The position numbers and the translations under genes were made by a program. A DNA stretch of 64,000 nt from Mallotus nudiflorus. Its lineage: Eukaryota > Streptophyta > Magnoliopsida > Malpighiales > Euphorbiaceae. The stretch covers positions 1 through 64,000 of the forward strand of contig CANTUR010000004.1 of the NCBI GenBank assembly GCA_947683625.1, given 5' to 3'. Shown in pieces: positions 23,352 to 34,360 of this stretch (within the stretch, counting starts at the first letter, position 1; each line of letters starts with the position of its first letter). Under the pieces are notes generated by a model. That model worked only from the letters and a program-made list of their open reading frames with translations. It was not told the DNA's origin and searched no databases.

Positions 23352-25250
23352 CAAGAATAAAAAACACATGCAATAATAATATCAAAATAAGTCAGAATTA
23401 AAATTTTAATCAATATAATAATAAATACTTAAATGTCATATCATAATAAATATTCATACAGTATTTGATACAGAAATCCAAAACAACACACTACTACTGC
23501 AATCTCTAGAATACAATAAAAGTTCAGATAATAAATTTACATAATCTAGCCGGGGCTGAAGAAGACCAACGTAAAGCACTAGTGGTGAGGTTTGAAGAAG
23601 AATCTCCTAAAAAATTATTGAGGGGAGACAGAACTTATTGAGTGAATTATTATAATATATATACATGCAATCTAAATCATATATAGTCAAGCATCATTAT
23701 AATAATATAAATATACACACATTTCACTCAGATGCTAAAATTCACTTTTATATATATAATAAATGCAAAAAATATTTATTTAAATGAAGGATCAAATAGA
23801 ACCCTAAATATCCATAACTTTAATCAAAATATTTCACTAACCATCAGGCTCACTTAATTCCAAAGTAATTCTCTTATTCCATTTTGGAAAGTAGATTGAC
23901 CCTGAGACACTAGGTCAATCGAGCTCCCCTAATCACATTACTCATAACTGAAATTCTCAATAATAGATCAATCAAATTTCACCTCAAATGATTTCATAAT
24001 ATCAACCCTAAGATCTATCATACCGGTATGTACACAGTCCTAATGCAGCCCACTAGGTAGCACCTTTTATCGATATCATTCAATAAAATCGTATATTTAT
24101 AGAAAATAATAAAATGCATAATTAAAATAAAATGGCATCTAATGCAAAAAAAATATACTAGAAATATATCAAACATATACTAAAAATATTCTAAATAGAT
24201 ATGCCACATATACAGTAAAAAAAAACCATAAGTATGCAAAAAATATATCGATTATATATGCTGAATATGTTTTAAAATATACCAAAACATACTAACTTAT
24301 ATATGTCACATATATACAAAACATACACTAAAAGTATACTAAAAATATAGTAAATCATTTAATAAAATAATTCATGATTAAACATATAATGAAAATATGC
24401 AAACTCCCTTTCATGCATCCTATATGCAATGCATATATAAAAAAATAACTCACAAGTTTGCACTCCTTGAGACTGACTCAACGGGCCTGGTTTGATAGGC
24501 CTCGATCTTAGCACAGCTAGAAAAATAAATAATAACAACAAATATCAAAATAAATTCCTAACTTATACTTATAAGAATTCTAAAGGAAGACTCAGTCTAA
24601 GAATCAAAACTCAATAAAAAAACCAAAGACTCTGGATCAACTCGATGTCATGTTTTACGAGAATTCTATCAAAAATTAGGCAAAATCTCCTCTATAAAAT
24701 GGACATCTCTCTACTGAAAAGCAGAGTCGATCATGTAAGAAAACACACTTCTAATATCACAGTAACACAACACCTCGGGTTAGGACCCCGAACTAGACAA
24801 ATTCCTAACCGAGGTTCACAATTCACCACAAATGAATATTAAATAATAAATGTAATAAAAATATTAAAATCCATAAATATCCATAAATAATCACAATATA
24901 ATATATTTAAACATAAAAAAACATTAAATATAATTATTTTCACATTAATTAAATAAAATCTCAAATAAATTATATAATATTAATAAAAATCCAATTTTTC
25001 AAATATTCAACATAAAATAGTAAAATTAAAATATTGTTAACACTGCATATCTCAAAATATGTTTTAATAATTTAAAATATTGAGTTATTACACTTTATCT
25101 GCAAGTCACCCATGTATAGGAAAATAAACCTTTAATAGAATAGGAATATGTATATAGAGTATCAAGAGTATATAGATATATATATATATATATATTAACA
25201 CTGCATATCTAAAAATATGTTTTAATAATTTAAAATATTGGGTTATTACA
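23352..25250 (-). mobile_element. Tekay-type LTR L6, truncated and internally deleted (subtype A)
   Basis: Minus-strand LTR lacking the last 80-90 bp of its 3' end (joined to Athila gag). It has the 'cacatgcaataa' start, the 'acagaacttattgagtgaatt' block (23628-23648), the 'atgcagcccactaggtagcac' block (24043-24063), the 'cctggtttgataggcctcgat' block (24485-24507) and the hairpin block (24648-24735). Near 25020 it jumps directly to the LTR start region, so most of U3 and the leader is deleted. The LTR start (reverse complement of ttattaca) occurs twice, at 25092 and 25250, because of a 158-bp duplication that also includes neighbouring Tat LTR sequence. Confidence 0.78.
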
Positions 25251-25330
25251 CTTTATCTGCAGGTCACCCATGTATAGGAAAATAAACCTTTAATATAATA
25301 GGAATATGTATATGGGGTATTAAGAGTCTT
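25037..25330. repeat. 158-bp direct duplication spanning an LTR-LTR junction
   Basis: The segment aacactgcatatct....ttattacactttatctgc....ggaatatgtatat is present twice with a period of 158 bp (ttattaca ends at 25092 and at 25250). Each copy contains the Tekay LTR start joined to the same Tat LTR fragment (ggaaaataaacctttaata), so the duplication happened after that join formed. Confidence 0.85.
25251..25313 (-). repeat. Fragment of the Tat element 3' LTR
   Basis: ctttatctgcaggtcaccc...ggaaaataaacctttaata...ggggtatta matches the U3 start of the 5' LTR (38985-39043). The rest of this LTR was replaced by the truncated Tekay LTR L6. The terminal tatca of the 5' LTR is tatta here. Confidence 0.75.
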
Positions 25331-25680
25331 CTTTGAAAATATGTTCAGATATTTATATCCAAGGTATTCGAGTTTGAAAAATGTAAATTTAGAAAATTGA
25401 TTCCTTTGCCTAGAGAGACTGCTTATGTAATTGCATATAATGTAGAAGGGTGATCTTAAGTAGCCTACCCCAGTTATAGAAAAAGAAATGATGCTCGTTA
25501 CTGAGTCTTGGAAACACTATATCAAAATATCATTCATGAAGTGCCAGCTACACTTAGATATGTAGAACCTGCAATAAAAATGGCTTAATGTTATAAAAAT
25601 AACCCAGGGATTAACCTATCAATGATATAGAAATGACCTGATGGAACTAGTTATTGTTGGAGTTTTAATGCTCAGTACTA
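25314..25680. other. Tat 3' untranslated spacer
   Basis: Non-coding sequence between the Tat 3' LTR fragment and the minisatellite. I see no coding potential or recognisable motif in it. Confidence 0.5.
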
Positions 25681-26315
25681 TAGAAGTGCAACTCAAGTTC
25701 TGTAGAATCTCAATGCATTAGAAGCACGGCTCGAGTGCTGTAGAATCTTAAGGCATTAGAAGCGCGACCTGAGTGTTGTAGAATCTTAGTGCATTAGAAG
25801 CACGGCCCGAGTGTTATAGAATTATAGTGCATTAGAAGCACGACTTGAGTGCCAAACCTCAATACTATTGAAGTGTCTTGAGGGTGATAGCTTTAGTCAC
25901 TAGACATAGAATCTTGATGCATTAAAAGCACGGCCTGAGTGTCGAACCTCAGTACTATCAAAGTGACATAAGGGTGCTAACTTCAATCATTAGACTTAGA
26001 ATCTTGGTGCATTAGAAGTGCAGCATCAGTACTATCGAAGCAACATGAGGGTGCCAGCTTTAGTCATTGGACTTATAATCGTAGTGCATTAGAAGCACAG
26101 CTTGAGTGCCAAACCTCAGTATTATCGAAGTGACCTGAGGGTGCCAGCTTTAGTCACTGGACTTAGATTTTCAATGCATTAGAAGCATGACCTGAGTGCC
26201 GAACCTCAGTACTATCAAAGCAACCTAAGGGTGCCAGCTTTAGTCGTTGGACTTAGAATCTCAATGCATTAGAAACGCGGCCTGAGTACCAATAAAAGGG
26301 ACTTAGAATCTTGAT
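25681..26315. repeat. 38-bp and 90-bp minisatellite, left part
   Basis: Anchored on 'gcattagaag', the repeat occurs at 25715, 25753, 25791 and 25829 (period 38 bp exactly). It continues at 25919, 26009, 26086, 26176 and 26266 (period 90 bp, with one unit shortened to 77 bp). The 90-bp unit is the 38-bp unit plus 52 bp (aacctcagtactatc..agtgacctgagggtgccagctttagtcactgg). It lies in the 3' region of the Tat element and continues after the inserted Tekay fragment at 30737. Units differ by scattered, mostly transition-type changes. Confidence 0.92.
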
Positions 26316-27180
26316 AATTTATTTTAGAAATATTGATATATGATAGTATGTGCATAATTTATAAATTATATGAGGTGTTATACAAAAAGATAGTGATTGT
26401 ATAAGTAAATGCATATAATAGAAAGATAGAATTTAAATTTAAAATTTTAATTGGAGTTGTTTCAGTTTAAGAAAACTAAAGGTGTAGTTATAAGAAAAGC
26501 GGACTTAAGGATTTAACTATTGATTATAAGAAATAAGTGCATATTTTTTTGAAGATTAAGTGAAATTCTTAAGTTTGAGCTAAAATTATATCATTTAAGC
26601 TATGCTAGTTACCTTGAGAGTGATAAGCTGAATATATAAAGTAGTACATCATAGTAGCGTAGTGAAAGTTAGATAGACGAATCTCAAATTAGACTAAAGA
26701 TTGGTGATGAATTGAATATTTAGATTAATAAGTAATAAGTATAAGTTTGACGAATTTTACTGACAATAGGAAGCATTAAAACTTTGTGGTTATTATATGG
26801 TCAATTACTAGTTTAGCAAATTAGAATTTATGATATATATAAAAAATCTATTATAAGATTTAGATAACTGGTGGATATAAGCATAGTTGTAAATTAAATA
26901 TTAAATGTACCATGGTGTATAAAAATATGGTCATTGAAAGGAATAAACACGAAAATTAATATAGTATGCAGTAGTAAGAAGAACAGTGAGAAGAGGCTAG
27001 TAATATGGATAATTGAAAACATGGTGTTTGAGGAAAATAGGTGATGGTTATTAATAAATAGTATTAGTTGATTTATGCTTGAGCATATTAGCTCGTTGAT
27101 GGTGACCGTGATGATGATATAAGAAAGGAGAGTTGGCATCGAGATATATAGGACATTTTAAGATTTTAAAGAGAGTTGGC
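26316..27180. other. Unassigned internal sequence of the inserted element
   Basis: AT-rich, no coding signal on either strand (the minus-strand frame at 26894-27139 is low-complexity and unsupported). It precedes the recognisable Tekay integrase end and may be heavily decayed or foreign internal sequence. Confidence 0.4.
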
Positions 27181-27186
27181 ATGGTC

Positions 27187-27533
27187 ACATATCGGTTGGC
27201 TTTGCCTCTGAATTTGTCTTAAGTGCATCCAGTGTTCCATGTCTCAATGCTGAGGAAGTACATTTCGGACCCTTTATATGTGTTACAACCCTAGAGTGTA
27301 GAAGTAAATGAAGATTTGATGTATGAGCAAGAACCAATAGCGATTGGGGATTCTTAAGTTCGTTAGCTATGTTTGAAATTAATCTCGATGGTCAAAGTGT
27401 TGTGGAGGAACAACAACTTAAAAGGGTACATGTGAAAGACAAGCTGAGATGCAGGTAGCCTACCCTTACCTCTTTCCTTGATGAATTTCTTATTGTATGT
27501 GCTTTTATTTGAAATTCAAGAACGAATTTTTGT
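27187..27533 (+). pseudogene. Tekay integrase/chromodomain C-terminal remnant
   Basis: Translation shows VHPVFHVSMLRKYISDP near 27226-27276, then degraded text. A chromodomain remnant follows around 27395-27415 (SRWSKCCGGT, from K.LWR). It ends with QAEMQVAYPYLF near 27447-27475, the YPHLF-type ending of Tekay pol. It is colinear with the minus-strand copy at 9770-10215 and joins the polypurine tract and LTR L7 in the normal order. Confidence 0.8.
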
Positions 27534-27546
27534 AAAAGGGGAAAAT
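27534..27546 (+). other. Polypurine tract before LTR L7
   Basis: AAAAGGGGAAAAT directly followed by TGTAATGACC, the LTR start. It marks 27547 as the first LTR base. Confidence 0.85.
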
Positions 27547-27713
27547 TGTAATGACCCTTTATTTTAAATTATATAAAGTTATTTTGAGATATACAGTGTT
27601 AATAATATTTAAAATTTTTATTTATATATTATCATTATTTATGAATAGTATTCATTTATTTTACGTTAAATATTTTATTTACGTAAAGACATTATTTTGG
27701 AATTAGTATTGTT

Positions 27714-27714
<1 letters not shown>

Positions 27715-27812
<98 letters not shown>
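27715..27812. repeat. (TTA)n microsatellite, about 33 perfect units
   Basis: An uninterrupted trinucleotide run of about 98 bp in LTR L7, followed by imperfect units to about 27870. The polyleucine frame across it is an artefact. Confidence 0.97.
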
Positions 27813-29225
27813 TGTTATTGTTATTATTATTATTAGTATTATTATGGTTATTATTATTATTATTATTGTTATTATTTATATGCATGTGTGTGTATTGTGT
27901 ATGTGTTGTATATTTATGTATATATATATATGTATGTTAAGTTATTAAGTTAATATATATGTTAAGTTATTAAGTGGTCAAAAGCTTTTCATGGGTCAAC
28001 CTCTCCCTTTCTCCTTTTTCCTTTTTTTTTTCTTCTTCTTCTTTTTCTTTTTCTTTCTTTCTCTATTGCCAACGTTGCAGTAGTAGCTCAAGCATAATCC
28101 ATGCCACCTGAGCCACCACCATCCACCTTTGAAGCTCGATGTTGTCTTCCCTACCTTCCCTCTTCCTCCCATCATCGCTAGAAGCTTTGTTTTCGTCGGA
28201 ATCCGAGGGATTGCTATAGTGCTCCAGTGAGAATCCGATCACTTTTAGCTTGTGTTTTTAGGCTCATTTGACTCCTCTCGATGCATACTACTTGGTTCTC
28301 AACTCGTTTATGCCATTTAGGGTTTTTATTCTACGACATTCGGATTATGAGTTTTCTTTAAGTTTTAGTTTATGCCATTTAGGATTTTTATTTATTTTTA
28401 GCTTGAGTTTGAATGATTTTTGTTAACTCCCTTTGGAAATGTTGTTGTGTGAATCTTTAGCTTCTCAAGTATATTTTTAGTTTATTTTTCTGAATTTATT
28501 TGAACTATGCATAATTGTTATTTTTTTTATAATTTAAATGAATTTTTATTAATTATGTGTTTTATAGTGAAATTATGTTAAATTAGTATATTTAACTTAA
28601 ATTATTAATTGTAGAAGTGAGAAAATAATTTTTAGTAATTTTGGATAATTTTTTTAAAAATATTTAGTATTATGTAATTTTTGGATTTATGGGTAAATTA
28701 TGTATTTTGTTGAAATTATAGTTAAATTATATGTTTTAAATAATTTTGGAATAATCAATGGTATTAAAATAATTTTTACAAATTATTTATTATTTTTAAC
28801 TAATTAATAATAATTTCTGGAAATATATTCAAATAATAGTTTTAATTATTATTTTTATGATTAAATGAGTTTTTTTAAACTATTTTTAATACATTTTTAA
28901 AAAATTTAGATAATTTAATTATAAGTTTTACTATTTGACTTTAAGTATGTGAAAAATGGATTTTTATTAATATTAATATTATATAATGTATTTGAGATTT
29001 TATTTAGTATATGTGGAAATATTATATTTAATATTTTTGTCATTTAAATAAAGTGTATTGTGGTCTATTATTGATTTTATGGATTTTAATGGTTTTTAAT
29101 ATATTATTATTAAATATTTGATTTATTGTGAATTGTGATCCTCAATTGGGAAATTGTGTAGTTCGGAGTCCCAACTCGAGAAATTGTGCAGTTGAATATT
29201 TTTGAAGTGTTTTTCTATGCAGGTT

Positions 29226-29310
29226 TGGCTCTACTTCGTGTAGACAAACGTCCGTTTTATAGAGAAAACTTTATAGAATTTTCAATAGATTTCTCATAAA
29301 ACGTGACATC
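29226..29310 (+). other. Conserved hairpin block of the Tekay LTRs (representative copy)
   Basis: Each of eight LTR copies carries a block of about 80-90 bp near the downstream third: a CTCTAC..GTAGAG hairpin, then an ATTTTAC segment, a spacer, AGAATTC and GTAAAA.GTGACAT. Copies are at 1050-1130 (+), 5378-5462 (-), 7992-8078 (-), 17196-17275 (-), 20278-20356 (+), 24648-24735 (-), 29226-29310 (+) and 63082-63160 (+). It is among the best-conserved stretches of the LTR. Its role is unknown; a structured RNA signal is one possibility. Confidence 0.65.
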
Positions 29311-29510
29311 GGGTCTATTGTAGTAGAGTCATATTTTTTTAATTGAGTCTTTCCTTAGAAAGCTAGAATTTGTAGGAATTCCGTTTTTAATTATTTCTTC
29401 TCTTTAGTTGCACCTCCAGTCAAGCCAATTGGTCGAGGTCGAGCATGACTACACAGAGGAGCGCATTCAACCTATAAGTTAATAATTGAACTGTGTGTTG
29501 GGTGTATTAA

Positions 29511-29544
<34 letters not shown>

Positions 29545-30736
29545 TCTTTGATTTATGATAAAAAGGGAGAATTTAATAAAATAATTATTTTATTATTTAA
29601 AATATGTATAGTTGTACTTAAATGAAATTCTTCTTTTGATTGCAATGATTAAATAAGCAAGTTTATATTAAAATTTTCATATTATTAGTTAATTGTTTTT
29701 TTATTTATTTTAATTTATTGTAATCTTTCTTGTTTATTTATCTCTATTTATTTTAAATTAAACTATGGTAGAATGGGCTACCTGATGGATTTCATTAGGA
29801 CCGTGTGTGCACCAGTAGAATTGAGAGTGAGTGTTGATGGTTAAAAAGGGCTCGATGATGTTTTGCTCTCAGGCGTGATTTTGTGAGATTGTGTATAAGG
29901 CTCAGTGATGTTTTGCTCTTGGGTGTGGATTATAATTACTAGGGCTAGTAGCTCAGTGATGTTTTGCTCTCGAGAACTGCCAGTAAACATTAGTTTAAAT
30001 GATTGATTGTGGTTGGTAGCTCGATTGATGCTTTGCTCTTAGGAATCAACAGTCTTTGTATTATAAGAGAGTTGACAGGCTATTAGAATTGTGGACTAGG
30101 GTTCTACCTAGTTTTTCTATATGATTTAATAAAAGTTTATTATACTAATATGGTGTTTTATGATTTTAGATAATTTATTTTGGTAAAAGAATATTTCAAT
30201 AAATCAAATGATTTAGCTTTTAAAATATAAATATTCTATTTTTAAAAAATATATTTTAATGAATATTTTTTAAACCATATAGATTTCTTTTATTAACTTA
30301 CTCAGTGAGGTCTGACACCCCTTAATTATTTTTTTCAGGATCTCAAAAGTTGCCTGTCTGTTAGCTTACTCTATGTCAGGTTTCTTTTTCTTCGGCTATG
30401 TTATGTAGGTCTATCTTATATATATTATTGTCATGTGTGTATTTTAAATCTAGAATAGAGCAATAGTGGAGGAATGGTTATTTTTTATTTTTTATTTTTC
30501 GGATTGATGTATGTATGAAGAACTGATACTAAAGATTATTATTATATATATTACCTAAGTTTGTGTTGGATTTTAATTCATTTGTGCTTTTTATATTTAC
30601 TTTAATATAGTCATTTTATTATCATTTTTATTTTTTTTTGAAATTTTCATTAAGGCTTACTATGGGTTTTAGGTACTTTATGTATTCCCATTCCTTAGTG
30701 CTGTCACGTGCCCTTTTTTGGGTTTGGGTCATGACA

Positions 30737-30885
30737 CTTAGAATCTTGATGCATTAGAAGCACAACCTGACTGTTAAACCTCAGTACTATCAAAGTGACC
30801 TGAGGGTGCCAGCTTCAGTCACTGGACTTAGAATCTCAATGCATTAGAAATGCAACCCAAGTGCCGATAAAAGGAATAATTGGCA
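30737..30885. repeat. 90-bp minisatellite, right part
   Basis: Continuation of the array with anchors at 30751 and 30841 (period 90), ending 'gtgccgataaaagg' before unique sequence. A similar end motif (gtaccaataaaagg) also appears on the left at 26286-26299, just before the inserted fragment. Confidence 0.9.
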
Positions 30886-31311
30886 ACGAGGTGAGCAGGA
30901 TTATCAACCACCACATCTTTTTACTTTCTTTTGAATTTTGAATTTTGTAACTATTATGTCTGTTTGTGTGTCAGAAGATGAGATGTTTCAGCTGCCATAA
31001 TGATAATTGCTAGATTAATGAGTTTTTCTTTTGCCTGCAATACCCTTGATGTTGTATGAGAGAGATGTAAGTAACCATAAGGGCAGTAATGGTCATTCTA
31101 GAACCTTTCACCCTTCCTTAATTAGGCTAGTCCTGCTACTATCCTCATTTTTGGTTTTTTTTGCTTCCTTTTACTCTCTAGTTTTCCTTTTAAGCATTTG
31201 TCTTCTCTTGCATCCCTTACGTTTTTTATAATCTTGTATTCTTCCTTCCTCTTCCAATTGAAGTTTCTTCCTCTTTTTGTCTTCTTTCTTTATTTTTGTA
31301 CAATACGATCT

Positions 31312-33037
31312 ATGGCCCCACTAGAGCAAGTTAGTTCAGACCTTTTCATTTATAGGATTAATGATAACATGCTCAAATGGTATAGAAGGCATTTGTAGCA
31401 TTTCTCAAGATTTCACTTTGTATACTGTAAACAAGAATTTCAAGGCTCATACCCCCTATTAGATTGGTAGAAACTGGTTGTGTACTTTGATCAGTTAGAA
31501 TGGGGATTGAAATTTCCCTTAGATCCCTTTATTAAGAGCTTCTTGAATAGATACAATATAGCTCTCGACCAACTTCATCTTAATAGTTATCAGATCTTGA
31601 TCGGATTTATAGAGTTAATGCATAAGGAGGGTAGAGAGCCAGATTTAGACGTTCTCTAGTACATGTATGGTTTGAATAAGAAAAAGGGAGAGCTGATATT
31701 TTCTTTATTAGTTGTTCTGAACCATAGTCTCTTTGTTAAACTTCCAGACCTTCACAATAAATGGAGGCATAAATTCTTCATAGTTGAACACCTATCAGAT
31801 TTTATCAATATCCAATGGATATAGGTCGATGATTGCTAAAAAGTGAAGCATCCTCAAAAGTTATCCGAAGAGGATACCAAGTTGGTGATGAGGCTTTATA
31901 TCCAAAATATAGCCAATGCGACATCTGATGAGAATTTATCTCGGAGATACCTCTAGAGAGTCTTCCCTAAGCGTATAGACGTTAGTTGTAAGTTTTGACA
32001 TTCTAAAGGTATATTTTGACTTCTGTAATTTTTTATTTGTAAATGGCTGACTATTTCATTTTATAGATGAGGAGACAGAGGAGTAGGCTGCACATCTGAT
32101 TGAACTTTTGCATAGGACACAAAGACCTCGGAGGCTCGTGCTAATCAATGCCCAAGCAATAATGGCAAAGTTGTGCTTGGCGACCTTTAAAAGGAAATGT
32201 CTGACCTTCCTAAGAAGTGTTCCCAGAGTAGGAAATTAAGTGATGAGGAATTGCTTGGGAAGGAGGTGTTTATTAAATGCCCTAAGCTTGTCGAATGCCT
32301 AGATCCAAAAGAATGGATCTTATTTGAGGTGAAGCCTACCAACATCTCTAATTTCCTAGTTAGGGATCATTATGCAGAGTCCCTATGGTTGCTTGATGAT
32401 ATCCAGAGGTGGCAAGAGAAAGGAATGAGCTATTCAACTTATTGATTACTCATGCCTTGGAGGTAACTTATCTAACCTTCTTGGCACAATAATCATTTCG
32501 ATTGATGTATCTATTTTTTGATTTTTTGTACTTGTCAGTCAAATGGCTCAAGGGCTATTATTGGTGAAGGATAATCACTTCATCCTTTAGAATGAATACA
32601 ATATCAAGGAGGCTGAGGTTGGGACCATAGTAATTAATTATAAGAGGAAGTTCGATACAGTAAAGTGTGCCTTGGAACTCGCCGAGACTGATAACACAAA
32701 GTTCAAGTCAAAAATAGAGGCGAGCTTAAAGAAAGTATAAGAGTTTGAGCATTCACAAGCTCAACTCACATCAAGGATCGGGACACAGGATGCCGAGCTC
32801 GAGACTCTAAGGAAAGAGTTCGTCGATGAAAAGAAATCCTAAGGTGATGACTTGAGAACTTATCAAAATATGGTGAAGGGATTTCTCAAGGCCTACAAGT
32901 CTAAGTGTCGGAGGGTACTGTCAGCTCAATGTCCAGACTTATATTTCTCTTATATGGATAGGACCACTCCCAATAATCTGGCGCGACTGGCTGCAGCTGA
33001 AGATGTTGTTACTAAGTCTGCTCCTAAGGATCCTTAA
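31312..33037 (+). pseudogene. Tat antisense ORF (gypsy-type transposon protein, Transposase_28-like)
   Basis: Opposite in strand to the element's gag-pol. Translation from the ATG at 31312 (MAPLEQVSSDLFIY) continues in broken frames with FDQLEWGLKFPLDPFIKSFL, '..NSYQILIGFIELMHKEGREPDLDVL', '..MYGLNKKKGELIFSL' and 'KWRHKFFIVEHLSDF'. These resemble the plant 'putative gypsy type transposon' family. Later parts are 32197-32445 (MSDLPKKCSQSRKLSDEELL) and an ending 32852-33037 with '..LSAQCPDLYFSYMD'. Two stretches look like introns: about 31988-32065 (gtaagt..tttatag) and 32464-32539 (gtaact..cttgtcag). The function of such ORFs is unknown. Stops make this copy dead. Confidence 0.75.
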
Positions 33038-33179
33038 GTTATTAAAGAGAGATCTACTTCTGGAGCTACTTTTTCTAGCTCTTAATATGCCTCGATTCTT
33101 GAATCTTAATCTCCAGAAGATGTTGAAGCTCATCCTAATGATGAGATTATATATATATGTATATAATTTATTTCTCAAA

Positions 33180-34360
33180 GTTGGTATACTCTAAATACAC
33201 TTTATTGATAATATTTCCTGAGGCTGTATGAGTTCTAATATCGAGGCCTCGTTCATCCTTGATCTTGTATACCCCCTTAGTTGTCTCCTCGATGACTTAG
33301 TAAGGACTTTCCCAACTAGGTTTGAGCTTGCTTGTGCCGAAGTTGCCTTTACCAATGTTAGCCCTTTTGAGTACCCAGCCTCTAATCTTAAACTATTTTG
33401 GTTAGACATGTCTGTTATGATACTCCATAATCCTTTATTTCTAGGCTTATGCTATAATGGATGCTTGTTCTCTTCTTTCTTCAAGTAGGTCTAGGCATAT
33501 CCAAGCATTGATGTTGTTGACTTCCTAGTCTAGATCCTCGATTACTCAATATCTTACTGACCCAATCACCACTGGGATTACCGCATCCATCCCATAAGTC
33601 AATCTGAAAGGTATTTCTCTTATAGAAGTTCTGGGTGTTGTTCTATAAGCCTATATGACATTGTTGAGTTCTTCAACCCAATTTCCCTTTTTTTCATTTA
33701 ATCTCTTCTTTAGACCTTGTGTGATGATCCTGTTGGTGACTTATGTCTGGCCATTTATTTATAGATGTACTACTGAAATAAATTGGAGCTTTATATTAAG
33801 ATCATAACAGAACTTTCTAAATTTCTCATTATCAAATTGCTTCTCATTGTATGTTATCAAGGTGTGTAGTATGCTGAATCTGCAAATGATTTCTTTCCCA
33901 AAAAAGTGTTAAATCCAGGCCTCAGTAATGGTTGGGACAACTTTGACTTCTATCCACTTAGTGAAGTGATCTATAGCCATAATCAAGAACTTCTTTTAGG
34001 AGGTTGAAATAGAAAATGGGCCTAAGATGTACATTCCTCATACTACAAATGGCCAAGGACTCCCAATTGGGTGCTGAATATTGGAAGGCTTGTGGTTGAG
34101 ATGAGCAAACTGCTAACATTTGTGGCATTCTTAAACTAGTTTATGAGCATCTCAAGACATATTGGACCAATAATAACCTTGGAGTAATGCCTTTCTTACC
34201 AATGAATGATGAGACTCATGATCTCTATAAATCCCTTCATGGATTTCCCTAAGCACGTAATTTCCTTTTTCTGGTGATACACACTTAAACCATGAATATG
34301 ATAAGGACCTTTTGTAGAGATCCATATTATGCATTGAGTGTTATGTAGCCTTTATCTTAA
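33180..34360 (-). pseudogene. Integrase (Tat)
   Basis: Minus-strand text, in several frames: 'REIHEGIYRDHESHHSLVRKALLQGYYW' (zinc-binding histidines), 'CHKC' with 'HLNHKPSNIQHPIGSPWPFVV', 'YILGPFS' where the first catalytic D of D.LGPF has become Y, and 'FLIMAIDHFTKWIE'. 'YNEKQFDN' follows where the second D of DNG.QF is lost, then 'NGQT..TNRII', 'AYRTTPRTS' and 'IPFRLTYGMDAVIP'. The C-terminal part at 33191-33409 keeps 'KLKPSWESPY'. Two catalytic residues are replaced, so it is inactive independently of its stops. Confidence 0.85.

Larger units (their letters stand above)
26316..30736 (+). mobile_element. 5'-truncated Tekay-like element inserted in the Tat minisatellite
   Basis: A plus-strand segment comprising unassigned sequence (26316-27180), the chromodomain-end remnant and polypurine tract (27187-27546) and a full LTR (27547-30736). 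No 5' LTR or primer site is seen. It interrupts the minisatellite: cttagaatcttgat stands immediately left (26302-26315) and immediately right (30737-30750). The 14-bp match may be a target-site-like duplication, or simply the array's own repeat on both sides. Confidence 0.75.
27547..30736 (+). repeat. 3' LTR L7 (complete, about 3.19 kb, subtype B)
   Basis: Starts TGTAATGACCCTTTATTTTA and ends GGTCATGACA. It contains a very long (TTA)n tract, the CT/GC-richer leader (28000-28240), the conserved hairpin block (29226-29310), the 'gtcaagccaattggtcgaggtcgag' block (29415-29445) and the 'gctacctgatggatttcattaggacc' block (29778-29805). Four subtype-B repeats (tgatgttttgctct) lie near 29855, 29906, 29958 and 30026. 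The 'ttactcagtgaggtctgac' block (30298-30318) and the terminal block (30650-30736) complete it. The repeat subtype matches L4, not L3. Confidence 0.85.

Noticed and set aside
25681..26315. CRISPR-like array
   Set aside because: Units are contiguous with no unique spacers, the period is 38 then 90 bp, and the context is a plant retrotransposon. It is a minisatellite.
27697..27948. 83-residue polyleucine frame
   Set aside because: Translation of the (TTA)n microsatellite.
32939..33178. 79-residue minus-strand frame rich in R and S
   Set aside because: Antisense to the end of the Tat antisense ORF and beyond the integrase end. No recognisable motif.
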